A stretch of 64,000 nucleotides of DNA from Clostridiaceae bacterium Marseille-Q4143 (GTDB lineage: Bacteria; Bacillota; Clostridia; Lachnospirales; Lachnospiraceae): NCBI GenBank assembly GCA_018228645.1, contig CP073693.1, forward strand, positions 496,001-560,000, given 5' to 3'. Of the stretch, positions 42,754 to 52,244 are shown in pieces. The position numbers and the translations under genes are program-made. Positions within the stretch are counted from its first letter, which is position 1; each line of letters begins with the position of its first letter. A model generated the notes under the pieces. The model did not search any database. It saw nothing but the letters and a program-made list of their open reading frames with translations, and was not told the origin of the DNA.

Positions 42754-44487
42754 TTATACCTTCCAGCCCACAGCCTGTTCACGAGATTCCACAAACCGGC
42801 GATAGATACCGCCTTGCTCCATGAGCTGCTCGTGCGTACCGCTTTGGGCGATTCGGCCTTTGTCGATGACCAAAATGTTATCCGCGTGGCGGACGGTTTT
42901 CAGCCGGTGGGCAATCATCAGAATGGTCTTTTCTTTTGTCAGGGCTTCAATGGCAGCGGTTAGCTCCTGCTCGCTTTCCGGGTCTACATTCGCAGTCGCT
43001 TCGTCCAGGATGATGATAGGAGCATCCTTCATAATGGCTCTGGCAATGGAAATACGCTGCTTCTCTCCGCCGGAGAGACTGGCCCCACCCTCACCGATGA
43101 CCGTATCATAACCATCCGGCAATGCCATAATGAAATCATGGCAGCAGGCTTTCCTGGCCGCCTCGATGACCTTTTCCATAGGCGCATCCGGCTGGCCGAA
43201 GCGGATGTTATTGGCAATGGTATCCTGGAACAGATACACGCTCTGGAACACAAAGCTGAAATTACGCATCAGACTGTCCATGCTGTATTCCCGTACATCC
43301 ACACCGCCAAGCTTCACGCATCCCTTGTCCACATCCCAGAATCGGGAGATCAGATGGCAAAGGGTGGTCTTTCCTCCACCGGAAGGACCGACGATTGCTG
43401 TAGTGGTGTGTTGCGGAATATGGATGGATACCCCATCAATGATTTTTCGCTTGTCATAGGAAAACTCTGCGTTTTCCACATCGATGTCATAGCTGGAGGG
43501 AATGATATCCTTTCCGTCAATGTCCATCGTGGGCATATCCAGCACCGCCTGCGCCTTGCCCACATACAAATCCACATTGCGCAGCAGAGCGGAATAGTTG
43601 CCCGCCGTGTCCAGCGCACCAAACAGGATGAACGCCGCAAGGATCATGACCACAGCATTCAGCAGTTCCATCGTTCCGTTCAAGTAAAATGCCACGGATA
43701 TAATGGCCACCACCACGCCGAGGAGCTTGGCCGTAAGGTTTTGCAGAAACATAATGGGTACAAAAGCCATTTCAGCCTTGGTATTCGCCGCGCTGTTTTC
43801 ATCAATGGCTTCATTCAAAGCCCTGCTCTTTTTCCCTGTCAGATTGTAGGCCTTAACCTCTGCAATGCCCTGAACATACTCCAGCACCTTTTCCACCAAC
43901 TTGCGGTCAGAGGAATCCTTGAGCGGTGCAATCGTTTTGGATTTCTTTTGGAGCAGCGAGTTGATGGCAAAGTACAGCAATACACCCCAAACGGCGATGC
44001 CGCCGATTCGCAGGTCAAAAAGAAGGATCATAAGGACTACGAAGATGGTGGTCAGGATTCCCTGCGTCACCATCATGACCACACGGGTCGCCACATCCGC
44101 CAACGCTTCCATACTGTTAGTGGCAACTGAGGTTATGTAGCCAAGGCTGTTTCGATTGAAATATCCCATAGGCAGATACTTCAAATGCTCGGCGATTTCA
44201 ATGCGCTTGTCTGCGAAGGTACCATAGCCCGCCTCGCACTGAAGCATGGTGGAACGGTAATTCGCAAAGGCGTTGCCCGCTACGCTCAGCAGCATGATGC
44301 CGAAGGAGAGCAGGATGTGCTGTACGGTCAGATCACCCGACAATACCCCGTGCAGAGTCACGGCGATGGCCGGGATTTTCATAGCCTCAAAGATGGCTTT
44401 CAGTACTCCAAGGAAAATGGAGCGGATAAATTTGTGCCGATTTTCTTTTCCGCTGAACGCAAAGAACCGTCTGAATATCTGGATCAT
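42754..44487 (-). CDS. ABC transporter, fused permease-ATPase (exporter type)
   Basis: A 577-residue half transporter: six membrane helices in residues about 15-300 and an ATPase with Walker A GPSGGGKTT, signature LSGGEKQRISIARA and Walker B IIILDEATANVD. AAGGAGG precedes the ATG at 44487, which overlaps the stop of the partner transporter (ATGA). The pair should form a heterodimer. Under an AraC regulator this pair resembles YbtPQ/IrtAB, which look like exporters but can import metal-siderophore complexes; direction here is unproven. Confidence 0.88.
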   Translation of the reverse strand: MIQIFRRFFAFSGKENRHKFIRSIFLGVLKAIFEAMKIPAIAVTLHGVLSGDLTVQHILLSFGIMLLSVAGNAFANYRSTMLQCEAGYGTFADKRIEIAEHLKYLPMGYFNRNSLGYITSVATNSMEALADVATRVVMMVTQGILTTIFVVLMILLFDLRIGGIAVWGVLLYFAINSLLQKKSKTIAPLKDSSDRKLVEKVLEYVQGIAEVKAYNLTGKKSRALNEAIDENSAANTKAEMAFVPIMFLQNLTAKLLGVVVAIISVAFYLNGTMELLNAVVMILAAFILFGALDTAGNYSALLRNVDLYVGKAQAVLDMPTMDIDGKDIIPSSYDIDVENAEFSYDKRKIIDGVSIHIPQHTTTAIVGPSGGGKTTLCHLISRFWDVDKGCVKLGGVDVREYSMDSLMRNFSFVFQSVYLFQDTIANNIRFGQPDAPMEKVIEAARKACCHDFIMALPDGYDTVIGEGGASLSGGEKQRISIARAIMKDAPIIILDEATANVDPESEQELTAAIEALTKEKTILMIAHRLKTVRHADNILVIDKGRIAQSGTHEQLMEQGGIYRRFVESREQAVGWKV

Positions 44488-46247
44488 TCCTGCGCACCTC
44501 CTTCCACGGTGTCCCGAACGGAGATATGAGAACGCCACATCTGGGCATACAATTCATCCTGTGCCAGCAACTCCTCATGCGTTCCACTGGTACGAATTTT
44601 TCCGTCCTCTACCACAAAGATCTGGTCGCTGTTTGTGATGGTAGACAGGCGGTGAGCGATCACGATCAAGGTCTTGCCCTTGGTCAGCTTTGCCACCGCC
44701 GATTGAATCATGGCTTCGTTTTCCGGGTCAGTAAAAGCAGTGGCTTCATCCAGAATAATAATGGGCGCGTTTTTCAACATAGCTCTGGCAATGGCGATCC
44801 GCTGCCGCTCACCACCGGAGAGATGCCCGCCTGCGCCGCCGACCACGGTATCGTAGCCATTTTCAAGGCCCAGGATAAACGCATGGCATCCACATGCTTT
44901 GGCCGCTTCCATCACCTCAGCATCGGTGGCGTTCTGCTTGCCCATGCGGATATTTTCCATAACTGTGGTATCAAAAAGAAAGTTGTCCTGGGATACATAG
45001 GCAATATAGCGATGATAGTCCTCCTGCGTCAGCTTCCGTATATCCACGCCGCCCAGGGTAATACTGCCGCCGCTTACATCCCACAGCGATGCGACCAGCC
45101 TGGCGATCGTGGATTTTCCGCTGCCGGAGGGCCCAACCAGGGCATTGACGGTACCCTCTCTGATCTCCAGATTGATGCCGTGAAGCACTTCCTTCTCGTG
45201 ATATCCGAAGGTCACATCTTTGAGCTTAATATCCTTGGACTGAGGCTGGCTGGCAGATGTGTCCGGCCGCTTCATGTCCTCCAACGTCAGCAGAGATGTC
45301 ACCTCACCGATGATGGTACTCAGCTTTGCAAGATCATCGCCGTAAGACATGACGGTGATGAGCGGTGCGATCAGGCCAACGGAAAAAAGAATGACCTGAA
45401 TGAAAGTACCTGCGTCCAGCGTCCCAGCTCGGAATAGCAGCCCGCCGATGGGAAGCACTGCGATCATGGTAGCCGGGAAGATTGACATGGCAAGGCAGAA
45501 ATAGATATTGCACCGCCGCATCCACTCCACATAGCAGCTTGCGCCCTCTTTCGCCGCCGCCACAAATTTATCGTAGGAGCTTTGCGCCTTACCGAAGGCT
45601 TTGATGACCTCGATGCCGTTGATATATTCCACGGCAGTATCATTGAGAATTTTTGTCTTATTTATGGTATTCTGATAGCTTTCCTCATAGTCACGGGTCA
45701 TGAGGGCATAGCAGCCAAAACCAATCGGAACCGTTGCCAATACCGCCAACGTCATCCGCCAATCCAGAATAAACAAATACACCAAAAGAGCGATAGGCAC
45801 CAGCAGATTGGATGTAAACTCCGGTATGATATGTGCCATAGTCGTTTCGATGCTGTCAATACGCTCCACCAGTACATTTTTGATGGAGCCAGAGGGGATG
45901 TCCAGCACCGTGCCCAAAGGCACACGGGAGAGTTTCGCGCAGACCCGCTTGCGTATGGTGCCCAGCACAGCGAAGGTTGCTTTATGAGAGAGTGTGGTGG
46001 AAATGCTATGAAATCCGCAACGCCCCAACCACAGGACTGCCATAACAAGACAGTTTTTTATGTATATGCTCATGTCCCTGCATCCACCCAGGAGATCTGA
46101 GATGATGCCTGCCATCACAAAATAGGGCAAAATGCCGCAGACCACGCCACAAACCGCGCTTAGAACGCTGAGCACATATTGCGTTCGATGTTGTCCTGCA
46201 AAATCCCATATCCACGATGGCACGGAGCGTCTTGATTGTTTTTCCAT
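44484..46247 (-). CDS. ABC transporter, fused permease-ATPase (exporter type), partner
   Basis: A 587-residue half transporter with an N-terminal six-helix domain and an ATPase with GPSGSGKST, LSGGERQRIAIARA and IIILDEATAFTD. The D-loop residue differs between the two halves (FTD here, NVD in the partner), a small asymmetry typical of heterodimers. I start at 46247, where GGAGGT lies ten bases upstream, rather than 38 codons earlier inside the AraC gene. It follows the AraC gene by seven bases. Confidence 0.88.
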   Translation of the reverse strand: MEKQSRRSVPSWIWDFAGQHRTQYVLSVLSAVCGVVCGILPYFVMAGIISDLLGGCRDMSIYIKNCLVMAVLWLGRCGFHSISTTLSHKATFAVLGTIRKRVCAKLSRVPLGTVLDIPSGSIKNVLVERIDSIETTMAHIIPEFTSNLLVPIALLVYLFILDWRMTLAVLATVPIGFGCYALMTRDYEESYQNTINKTKILNDTAVEYINGIEVIKAFGKAQSSYDKFVAAAKEGASCYVEWMRRCNIYFCLAMSIFPATMIAVLPIGGLLFRAGTLDAGTFIQVILFSVGLIAPLITVMSYGDDLAKLSTIIGEVTSLLTLEDMKRPDTSASQPQSKDIKLKDVTFGYHEKEVLHGINLEIREGTVNALVGPSGSGKSTIARLVASLWDVSGGSITLGGVDIRKLTQEDYHRYIAYVSQDNFLFDTTVMENIRMGKQNATDAEVMEAAKACGCHAFILGLENGYDTVVGGAGGHLSGGERQRIAIARAMLKNAPIIILDEATAFTDPENEAMIQSAVAKLTKGKTLIVIAHRLSTITNSDQIFVVEDGKIRTSGTHEELLAQDELYAQMWRSHISVRDTVEGGAQE

Positions 46248-46254
46248 GGTTTTC

Positions 46255-47226
46255 TTACCTCCTGTCATTTCGATATTCAGCAGGGGACATACCAAAGAGT
46301 TCCTTGAATGCCGCTGCAAATTTACTCGGGTTGTCGTAGCCAACGCTGGCCGCCACATCAATAATTTTCTTTTTTCTGTCAGTAACCAGCACGGAAGCCG
46401 CTACATTCATTTTGTAGGTGCGAATGTAGGTATAAATAGGACTGCCGTAGACACCCTTAAAGCCGGTTTTCAGTACTCCCACGCTGATGTCAAAACGCTT
46501 AGCCAGTTCTTCCGTAGTGTAATTCACAGAGAGTTCTTCCGTCAGCAGCTTGTGGACAGACTTGATCTTCTCTATTTGACTGGAATAGAAATAAGGGCGC
46601 TCATCCCGATAATCGGCAAGTTCCAGCGCGCCCAGGAACACCAGAAGCTCCATGACCTTGATTTTAAAATAATCCATGCGGATTTTCGATGGAACATGAT
46701 AAAGCTCAGAAAATATATGCTCGATGGCACTGTTTTGACGCAAAATGTATAGTCTGTCTCCACTGCAGAATTTCTGCGCTAAGGAGGCAATATCAACGGA
46801 AATCGTTGGCATTTCCTCATCAATGGCCTTTTCCGCCTGCTCCATAAAAAAGCCGATTGTAATCCCGTGGTAGTGGGAAAGAGGAAAGTCCACATCGCCG
46901 GTATGATGTACACGCTGGTCAACGCGCATATCCCCGGCCTCTATATAATAGTGGAGATCCTGTTCCGTTCTGTGTTCCATGCGCCCTTCCCGGCAATGGT
47001 CGATACACAGAATGTTTGCGCAGCTTGTAAACCGACTGTAGCAGTGGGCAAGGTGAAAATCGTTATACATAAGATAGACACCGTCAAATACGCGGTAGAT
47101 GGTCATCAATCCGTCACCGCTGGGGTCATTCAGACGCAGAACCTTGCATTCTTCTGTTTCCACCACTTCTTCGATATTATCTCCAAAATCAGCCCCGCGG
47201 AACATTTTCCATGGGTCCGTTACCAT
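46255..47226 (-). CDS. AraC-family regulator of the transporter cluster
   Basis: A 323-residue regulator with a C-terminal AraC double HTH at about 225-320 (TEELAKRFDISVGVLKTGFKGVYG and IIDVAASVGYDNPSKFAAAFKELFG). The N-terminal ~215 residues would bind the effector. It is close to the YbtA-like group that controls siderophore uptake, which is inference from build and neighbours. The ATG at 47226 is preferred; a GTG four codons upstream is also possible. Its leader has a hairpin and the dyad GTTAG-N6-CTAAC, which is repeated before the methyltransferase cluster. Confidence 0.88.
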   Translation of the reverse strand: MVTDPWKMFRGADFGDNIEEVVETEECKVLRLNDPSGDGLMTIYRVFDGVYLMYNDFHLAHCYSRFTSCANILCIDHCREGRMEHRTEQDLHYYIEAGDMRVDQRVHHTGDVDFPLSHYHGITIGFFMEQAEKAIDEEMPTISVDIASLAQKFCSGDRLYILRQNSAIEHIFSELYHVPSKIRMDYFKIKVMELLVFLGALELADYRDERPYFYSSQIEKIKSVHKLLTEELSVNYTTEELAKRFDISVGVLKTGFKGVYGSPIYTYIRTYKMNVAASVLVTDRKKKIIDVAASVGYDNPSKFAAAFKELFGMSPAEYRNDRR

Positions 47227-47246
47227 TTCCAAAAACACCCCTTTTT

Positions 47247-47300
47247 GTTAGCGTTTGCTAACTCGCGTTGATTAAGAAAAGCCGCACCCTGCGGCTTTCC
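47247..47300 (-). promoter_or_regulatory. Leader of the AraC operon: hairpin plus GTTAG-N6-CTAAC dyad
   Basis: Reading the minus strand, GCCGCA and TGCGGC pair (47281-47295) and run into CTTTTCTT, a terminator-like hairpin. About 13 bases later comes GTTAG-CAAACG-CTAAC (47247-47262), 20 bases before the AraC start. A TATAAT lies upstream at about 47307-47312. The same order of parts occurs at 54.44-54.49 kb. Confidence 0.7.
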
Positions 47301-47607
47301 GAATTATTATATCAGATCAATGCTTGGGTACTCTACTCCGATTTGCTTTTTCTGCTCCATTTGGAAAGGAAAATCGACTTTCTACAACTTTTAACCGAAG
47401 AATCCCCTAATAATATCCCAGAGTTGTGTAGTTATTTCGAAAACAATGTACTGGATGTCCAGAAGGCTGTGGATGGGAGAAAAAGCAGATAGTTTTCCCA
47501 TTTTTGAGTTTTATAGATGCTTTTTTCGGCCTATTCAGCCTGATTTTAGTCTATTTTGCAAGTACCTTTTTCTTGTCTGGCTGAGGAAACTCTTAAAGTT
47601 TGTTGCC

Positions 47608-47832
47608 TCATCTTTTTTTCATATAGAAATCACAGCGGCTTGCGCCGATTCCCAGCGTTCCAGTTCTTCCGAACTCCAGGCCTGGAAGGTTGCCGTAGCA
47701 GCGGTCATCATTGGCGCAGAATATTTTTGTCAGCTCCGGGCAGCCAACGTATTTCTGATGGCAGCGTTTTCGATCACAGCATAGGCGGTTTTGGTGATCC
47801 ATTTCCGCCTTGAAACTCTGCTTGCTTTTCAT
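47608..47832 (-). pseudogene. Remnant of an ATC-hydrolase-like gene (C-terminus)
   Basis: The frame ends with CPELTKIFCANDDRCYGNLPG and RTGTLGIGASRCDFYMKK, a pattern like the C-terminus of L-2-amino-thiazoline-4-carboxylate hydrolase-family proteins, including the closing RTGT...CDF. No plausible N-terminus precedes it. It is probably what remains of a second member next to the intact gene at 48.1 kb. The 340 bases between it and the AraC leader show nothing coding. Confidence 0.4.
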
Positions 47833-47923
47833 GATCTGTGCTGCTGTTTTCCTGCGTACTTCCTCCCGTCAATCGCCCATTCACACATTCTTTGACATGG
47901 TATTGGTATCAAATACCCCATAA

Positions 47924-48055
47924 TTATTTCTTCGCCAGAATACAAAGCCAGTGCTTTTCTTTTTCGGCGTGGCACACAACAGAAGCAAACCCAGCAGCTT
48001 CCAGAACCTTGCAAATCGTCTTTTCATCATAAATACGCATGCCGTCAATGATTTT
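47924..48055 (-). pseudogene. Remnant of a methyltransferase (C-terminus)
   Basis: A 43-codon frame reads KIIDGMRIYDEKTICKVLE, AGFASVVCH and WLCILAKK, the typical last helix and strands of class I SAM methyltransferases (compare the end of the gene at 53.2 kb: AGFHDVQIH, SWLCITAWK). A stop closes the frame just upstream. The N-terminal SAM-binding part is gone. Confidence 0.5.
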
Positions 48056-48060
48056 TTATA

Positions 48061-48693
48061 TCAGCTTCTCCTCTTGTACCCGCAATCGCAGTAGTCATCA
48101 CCATTGGCAATGGTACATTCCCGCACAAAATGCGATGCACCGCCCACCTCGCTCATGCTGTAATCCAGAGCGCACATGGCGGGGACGAGGTCAAAAAGCC
48201 CCAACTCCCGCATGAGTGTGCAGATGCCACACTGAGAAAACCGTGCCTCATAACCGCTGTCATCGGGGTAGAGGCAAAATTCCATGTTCCAGGAATAGGG
48301 GTTCCGGTCGGCGGCTTTGAACGCTGCCGTGGTTTTCATGCCATCTATATCCTGTCGGCTGAATTTCTTCTTCCCGCTCATGCGGCAGAACCAGCGCATG
48401 GTAGGGGTCATCATGGCCTGCCGGTAATAGACCGTTAATTTTTCCACATCCGGGCGTTCCGGCATGGAGAGAACAAAGGCTGACAGCATGGCACAGCTGA
48501 CAATGTTCATTTTGAAGCGGTCGCCCTTTTCAAACTCCGGCAACTTGCGGATAATCTCCTTATATTTTTGCTTTGCCTTGGATGTAACCACTTTGGAAGC
48601 ATCTCCGTCCAGTTCAAAAACGGCTATGAGATTTCGCTCAAAGGACGTTCCAAACAGCGCCCACATTCCAAAGGGCATTCCAGCGTATTTCAT
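48061..48693 (-). CDS. L-2-amino-thiazoline-4-carboxylate hydrolase-family protein
   Basis: A 210-residue cytoplasmic protein whose C-terminal part (CGICTLMRELGLFDLVPAMC, DYSMSEVGGASHFVRECTIANG and CDCGYKRR) matches the ATC hydrolase-like family. The named activity opens a thiazoline ring; most members are untested. The ATG at 48693 overlaps the stop of the ketopantoate-reductase-like gene. It is the last intact gene of the cluster, which suggests a late or tailoring step. Confidence 0.75.
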   Translation of the reverse strand: MKYAGMPFGMWALFGTSFERNLIAVFELDGDASKVVTSKAKQKYKEIIRKLPEFEKGDRFKMNIVSCAMLSAFVLSMPERPDVEKLTVYYRQAMMTPTMRWFCRMSGKKKFSRQDIDGMKTTAAFKAADRNPYSWNMEFCLYPDDSGYEARFSQCGICTLMRELGLFDLVPAMCALDYSMSEVGGASHFVRECTIANGDDYCDCGYKRRS

Positions 48694-49616
48694 TGCAGAT
48701 ACCTCCCGGCTTCCGCTTCCAGTGCCTGCCATACCGGGTAGGCTGCGCCATGTTCATCGAAAAATTTCTTAAGATCCCGGTTCAGCGCACTCATTTCGTC
48801 AATGGCGTTCATTGCGTGGTCGGAGGCGCAGAGCTTGCCCAGCGAGGTAGCACACATCAGCTTGAAAAAGCGCAGGCAGGTCTTGCGGTATTTCTCCCCT
48901 TCAAAGTCTGCATCCTCCTTGGGCAGAATGGTGTGCCCGGCATCTCGGATGGCGCGGTATCCCTCGATGTTGGCATCCAGCACACGGCTCAGGTACGCGG
49001 TATCTCCCCTGAGCTTTTTCAGGTCGCCGTTTGTCTTATAGCAGGCGAAGGCCGCAGGCATCACAAACGCAGCATGGCAGAGCAGATAATCCTCCATGTT
49101 CGGCTCGTAAACAACCTTATATTTTGTGCCGTGGAAGATGCGCCTGATCAGCTGTTTATTGGAGATTGCACCCGGCAGATGTCCGATAGTGATCTTTTTC
49201 AGGTCGATGGAGACCACCCGGTCAACCTCCCGATGCCCCGCAGAAAGCGCAAAGGCAAACAGGACGTTCTTCCCCGGCAGCGCAGCCGCCAGTGCCCTCG
49301 CCTGCACATTGTTCCCCACAAAAACAATGTTCTTCGTCCGGTTCGCCCGCAGCGTGTCCAAAACGGAATCCAGCTGTGTATAGCGCAGGACCACAAAGAT
49401 CACATCGTACATTGCATCCGGTGCAAGTTCAGTCACCACCGGAATGCGGCTGACCGAGGTGCGGAGCGAAAATTTGTCCTTGATCCGCAGGCCGTTCTGC
49501 TTGATCTCCGCAGCCCAGTTTCCCCGCGCAAGCAGAGTGACATCCTTTCCGGCGCGCAGCAGATTTCTTGCCAGATTGCACCCCAGAACGCCTGCACCAT
49601 ATACCAGAATTTTCAT
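48690..49616 (-). CDS. Ketopantoate reductase-family protein
   Basis: A 308-residue NADPH-dependent reductase. The N-terminal Rossmann motif is clear (ILVYGAGVLGCNLARNLLRAG), followed by VGNNVQARALA and a C-terminal helical domain with a conserved Lys/Glu region (MNAIDEMSALNRDL). Within this gene cluster a role in pantothenate synthesis is unlikely; many such paralogues reduce other 2-oxo acids or imines. It is coupled by ATGA overlaps to the genes on both sides. Confidence 0.82.
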   Translation of the reverse strand: MKILVYGAGVLGCNLARNLLRAGKDVTLLARGNWAAEIKQNGLRIKDKFSLRTSVSRIPVVTELAPDAMYDVIFVVLRYTQLDSVLDTLRANRTKNIVFVGNNVQARALAAALPGKNVLFAFALSAGHREVDRVVSIDLKKITIGHLPGAISNKQLIRRIFHGTKYKVVYEPNMEDYLLCHAAFVMPAAFACYKTNGDLKKLRGDTAYLSRVLDANIEGYRAIRDAGHTILPKEDADFEGEKYRKTCLRFFKLMCATSLGKLCASDHAMNAIDEMSALNRDLKKFFDEHGAAYPVWQALEAEAGRYLQ

Positions 49617-50455
49617 AGCTTGCCTCCAAATCCGATCTTCACAATCTGCATTTTCATCCCGTTGTCCCCGACCTTGGCGAGAAATCGGAAAAAGCCGCTG
49701 ACGGAAGGGTCTTTCAGGTCGTTGTAGCCCATCATATAGCCCCTACTGGATACTTGCAAACGGCTGTCCCATGGGGAAAGCTCGCTTTTCGCATCCGAAA
49801 CCGCGAAATATGCTCCCACATCCTTGATTTTCGCCGTCCTGAGCCACGTTTTGGCGATCATCTTCACCGCCGTACGGTTGGCAGCATCAAAGACCAGCAC
49901 TCCGCCGGGGAAAGCGTCCGCCATCCCCTGCACCAGTTCCCGAACCTGCTCCGTCAGAAAGTAATAGAACACCCCGGAAGCAAAGAACACCGCCCCGCCG
50001 GAGGCATCGATCTTGTCAAACCATGCGGGGTCTTTCAGGTCGCAGGGGATGTTTTGCTCCCGCTCCCCGGCGGGCAGAAGCTGCTGCCGCAAGGCGATCA
50101 CATCCGGGAAGTCTAGATTGTAGATTTTACAGCTGCCGTTGTCGCAGGCTTTGCCGGTGTTATCCAGCCCGCAGCCCAGATTGACCACTGCCGCGCAGGG
50201 GTGGTTTTTCAGGTACACCTGCACTTCAAAGGCAAGGTCATTCTGCCGCATGGCGACCTCCAGCGCACCGAAACGCTGCATCAGGCTGCGGGAATTTTTC
50301 TCTGCCTCTGAAAAGTCGTAGTCGATCTGGTCGATCAGACGCACCGCCGTTTCGTCCCGGTAAAGGTTTGGATACAACTCCGTACACAGCTTCCGTGAAT
50401 ACAGCGGGAGGATCAACGTCTCCTGCACGGTGTTTTTCTCGATTTTGTATTTCAT
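49613..50455 (-). CDS. LCMT-type SAM-dependent methyltransferase
   Basis: A 280-residue methyltransferase of the leucine carboxyl methyltransferase / O-methyltransferase (Ppm1-like) type. Motif I is AAVVNLGCGLDNTG, and the acidic ribose-binding end of strand 2 is YNLDFPDV. Members methylate carboxyl or hydroxyl groups of small molecules, for example in polyketide pathways. The start is at the second Met with a fair ribosome site. Length is normal. It overlaps the reductase gene by four bases. Confidence 0.83.
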   Translation of the reverse strand: MKYKIEKNTVQETLILPLYSRKLCTELYPNLYRDETAVRLIDQIDYDFSEAEKNSRSLMQRFGALEVAMRQNDLAFEVQVYLKNHPCAAVVNLGCGLDNTGKACDNGSCKIYNLDFPDVIALRQQLLPAGEREQNIPCDLKDPAWFDKIDASGGAVFFASGVFYYFLTEQVRELVQGMADAFPGGVLVFDAANRTAVKMIAKTWLRTAKIKDVGAYFAVSDAKSELSPWDSRLQVSSRGYMMGYNDLKDPSVSGFFRFLAKVGDNGMKMQIVKIGFGGKL

Positions 50456-50464
50456 GGGTATCAC

Positions 50465-51247
50465 TCACTTTCTGATAAATGGCAGTTCCGGCATACAGTC
50501 ACGCTCGGCGATGTGTGCCAGCATTTCGGAGAACCCCTTTGGATCGCGAATCTGATATTGCATGTGATTGTATCCCTCAAACACGGGATAATGGCCGCAG
50601 GGGTAGGCTTCCATCACTGCTTGACGGTATTTGAAATGATCTTCTATACTGCCAAACTCGAAATAGGTATGTTTTTGCAATTCTTTTGAAAGCGGCGGAA
50701 AGGGTTTATCCTCCAGACTGTCCGAAATCTGCCGCCGCAAATTTGTATAGGTCAGATTTTTCCCTGCGTCTATAAAATACGACTTTATGGAATCGTCGTC
50801 ACACCACAGTATCTTTTTCAGCGTACCGCCCTTCGACCAATATAGGCTCTTGATGGCAAAATACAGAAACGGCGTCATGATACGGCGCGTGCCCTTTCCG
50901 ATTTGGACGAACTGCCCGCCGTCAAAGAAAGCGTGCTCCACGGGCAGCTTCGTCTGCGTCAGAAACGCCATGGCAAGGTCGGCACCGATTGAAGAAGCGA
51001 CCACCATCGCCAGCCGCTCCACGCCCTGTCGATGCAGAAAGTCCTCCACCTGCCGTATTTCGTCCAGCTTGCTGACATATTTCTGCCCCTCGCAGTAAAC
51101 GGTGGAGGTGGGCAAGATGCAGAAATATCGATCATGCAAATACCTCGCAATCGGTTCGCTGCTCGCTCCTGTCACACCCATTGCATGAAAGAACAGCACG
51201 GCAGGATTCCTCCTGTCGCCATATGTTTGAAACAGCATTTCTATCAC
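50465..51247 (-). CDS. Alpha/beta hydrolase
   Basis: A 260-residue cytoplasmic hydrolase. The oxyanion region is VLFFHAMGVTGAS, the nucleophile elbow is VVASSIGADLA (Ser in a S-S-I-G context rather than a strict G-x-S-x-G), and a late His lies in GYNHMQYQIRD. The acid residue is not certain. It may be an esterase, thioesterase or lactonase acting on the product of the cluster. It lies nine bases before the methyltransferase gene. Confidence 0.78.
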   Translation of the reverse strand: MIEMLFQTYGDRRNPAVLFFHAMGVTGASSEPIARYLHDRYFCILPTSTVYCEGQKYVSKLDEIRQVEDFLHRQGVERLAMVVASSIGADLAMAFLTQTKLPVEHAFFDGGQFVQIGKGTRRIMTPFLYFAIKSLYWSKGGTLKKILWCDDDSIKSYFIDAGKNLTYTNLRRQISDSLEDKPFPPLSKELQKHTYFEFGSIEDHFKYRQAVMEAYPCGHYPVFEGYNHMQYQIRDPKGFSEMLAHIAERDCMPELPFIRK

Positions 51248-51248
51248 C

Positions 51249-51743
51249 TCATATTTTCATAAAAAGCATCATAATCGCCGCCAGTGATGCCGAAATGACC
51301 GCCATACCAATTGTGCCGAACAACCACTTTTTGCCCTTATCCTTGGCTGTAATGTAGGGTTTCAGGTCTTCCGTTCCCGGAATTTCCCATGCGTTCGTAT
51401 GTCCTACCCAATAGCCGTCAACCCAAAATCGGTCTATGAGATTCATAACGGACAGTATGACCAGCAGCTGCCAGAAGCCCTGAACGAAGCCCTTTGCGCC
51501 GTTGAGCGCATAGACGCAGACCAGCACATAGGCGATGTATCCGGGGACGCAGACAGCTTTGAAAATCAAAGCATTTCGCTTGATTTTCGCGTGTGTTGTA
51601 AGTCCCAGCGTTACGCACCGCTCCTGCACCTCCTGGCTGTAAAGATGCACCATGCCCACCGCGCCCTTGCGGATACCGATGGCGCAAACCAAAATGAGCA
51701 GAACGCCCAGCCCGATGCCTTCCAAAATCATCTGTAAAAGCAT
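51249..51743 (-). CDS. Membrane protein of the methyltransferase cluster
   Basis: A 164-residue protein with four hydrophobic segments (about 5-25, 58-80, 84-103 and 138-162) and a conserved-looking middle (MNLIDRFWVDGYWVGHTNAW) between helices 3 and 4. I do not know the family name. The ATG overlaps the stop of the methyltransferase gene upstream (TAATG). It could be a membrane enzyme or export helper for the cluster. Confidence 0.7.
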   Translation of the reverse strand: MLLQMILEGIGLGVLLILVCAIGIRKGAVGMVHLYSQEVQERCVTLGLTTHAKIKRNALIFKAVCVPGYIAYVLVCVYALNGAKGFVQGFWQLLVILSVMNLIDRFWVDGYWVGHTNAWEIPGTEDLKPYITAKDKGKKWLFGTIGMAVISASLAAIMMLFMKI

Positions 51744-52219
51744 TACCGATTCCTCCTGAAGCCCGCTTTTCGGCAGACAAACCATGCCATGCTTTTCAGG
51801 TTTCCCATGTCCACATCCGTATACATTCCATCCAGCCGTGCTTTCAGACTGGAAACCGTCTCATAGGGCGGTGTGAAAAAGCCTGCCTTTTCATAAACAT
51901 GCCGGACAAACCAATCCGTCCGCTTATGCTCATCCTTCACATAAAAGCAGCCGCAGAATGTTCCGCCGGGTCTCAAAACCCGGAAAACCTCCCGATAAGC
52001 GGCTTCCTTGTCCGGAAAAGCATGAAAGCCGTTCAGCGACAAAACGATGTCGAAAGTATCGTCTTCATAGGGAATCGCCCCCACATCGCCCTGCCGGAAG
52101 GTTACATTTTTCAGGTGCAGGCGCTCTGCCTTTTCCAGATAGGCGTCGTTTTCCGCCTTGTTCATTGCCCACACCAAGCGGCACACCGCTTTCCCGCTCA
52201 GAGTAGAGCAGGTGATCAT
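51743..52219 (-). pseudogene. 5'-truncated methyltransferase
   Basis: A 158-residue class I methyltransferase that begins at strand 2: the N-terminal ~50 residues with the SAM-binding GxGxG loop are missing. Later motifs are present (GDVGAIPYEDDTFDIVLSLNGFHAF, EVFRVLRPGGTFCGCFYV). The reading frame opens with GMITC, where intact relatives carry the end of motif I, and no better start lies upstream. I expect no methyltransferase activity, though the frame still couples translation to the membrane protein. Confidence 0.65.
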
Positions 52220-52244
52220 GCCGTCATAAAAACTGTTTCCGATC

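Noticed and set aside
47268..47492. 74-codon plus-strand frame divergent from AraC
   Set aside because: Its start lies in the AraC leader hairpin region and the product resembles nothing; no promoter or ribosome site supports it.
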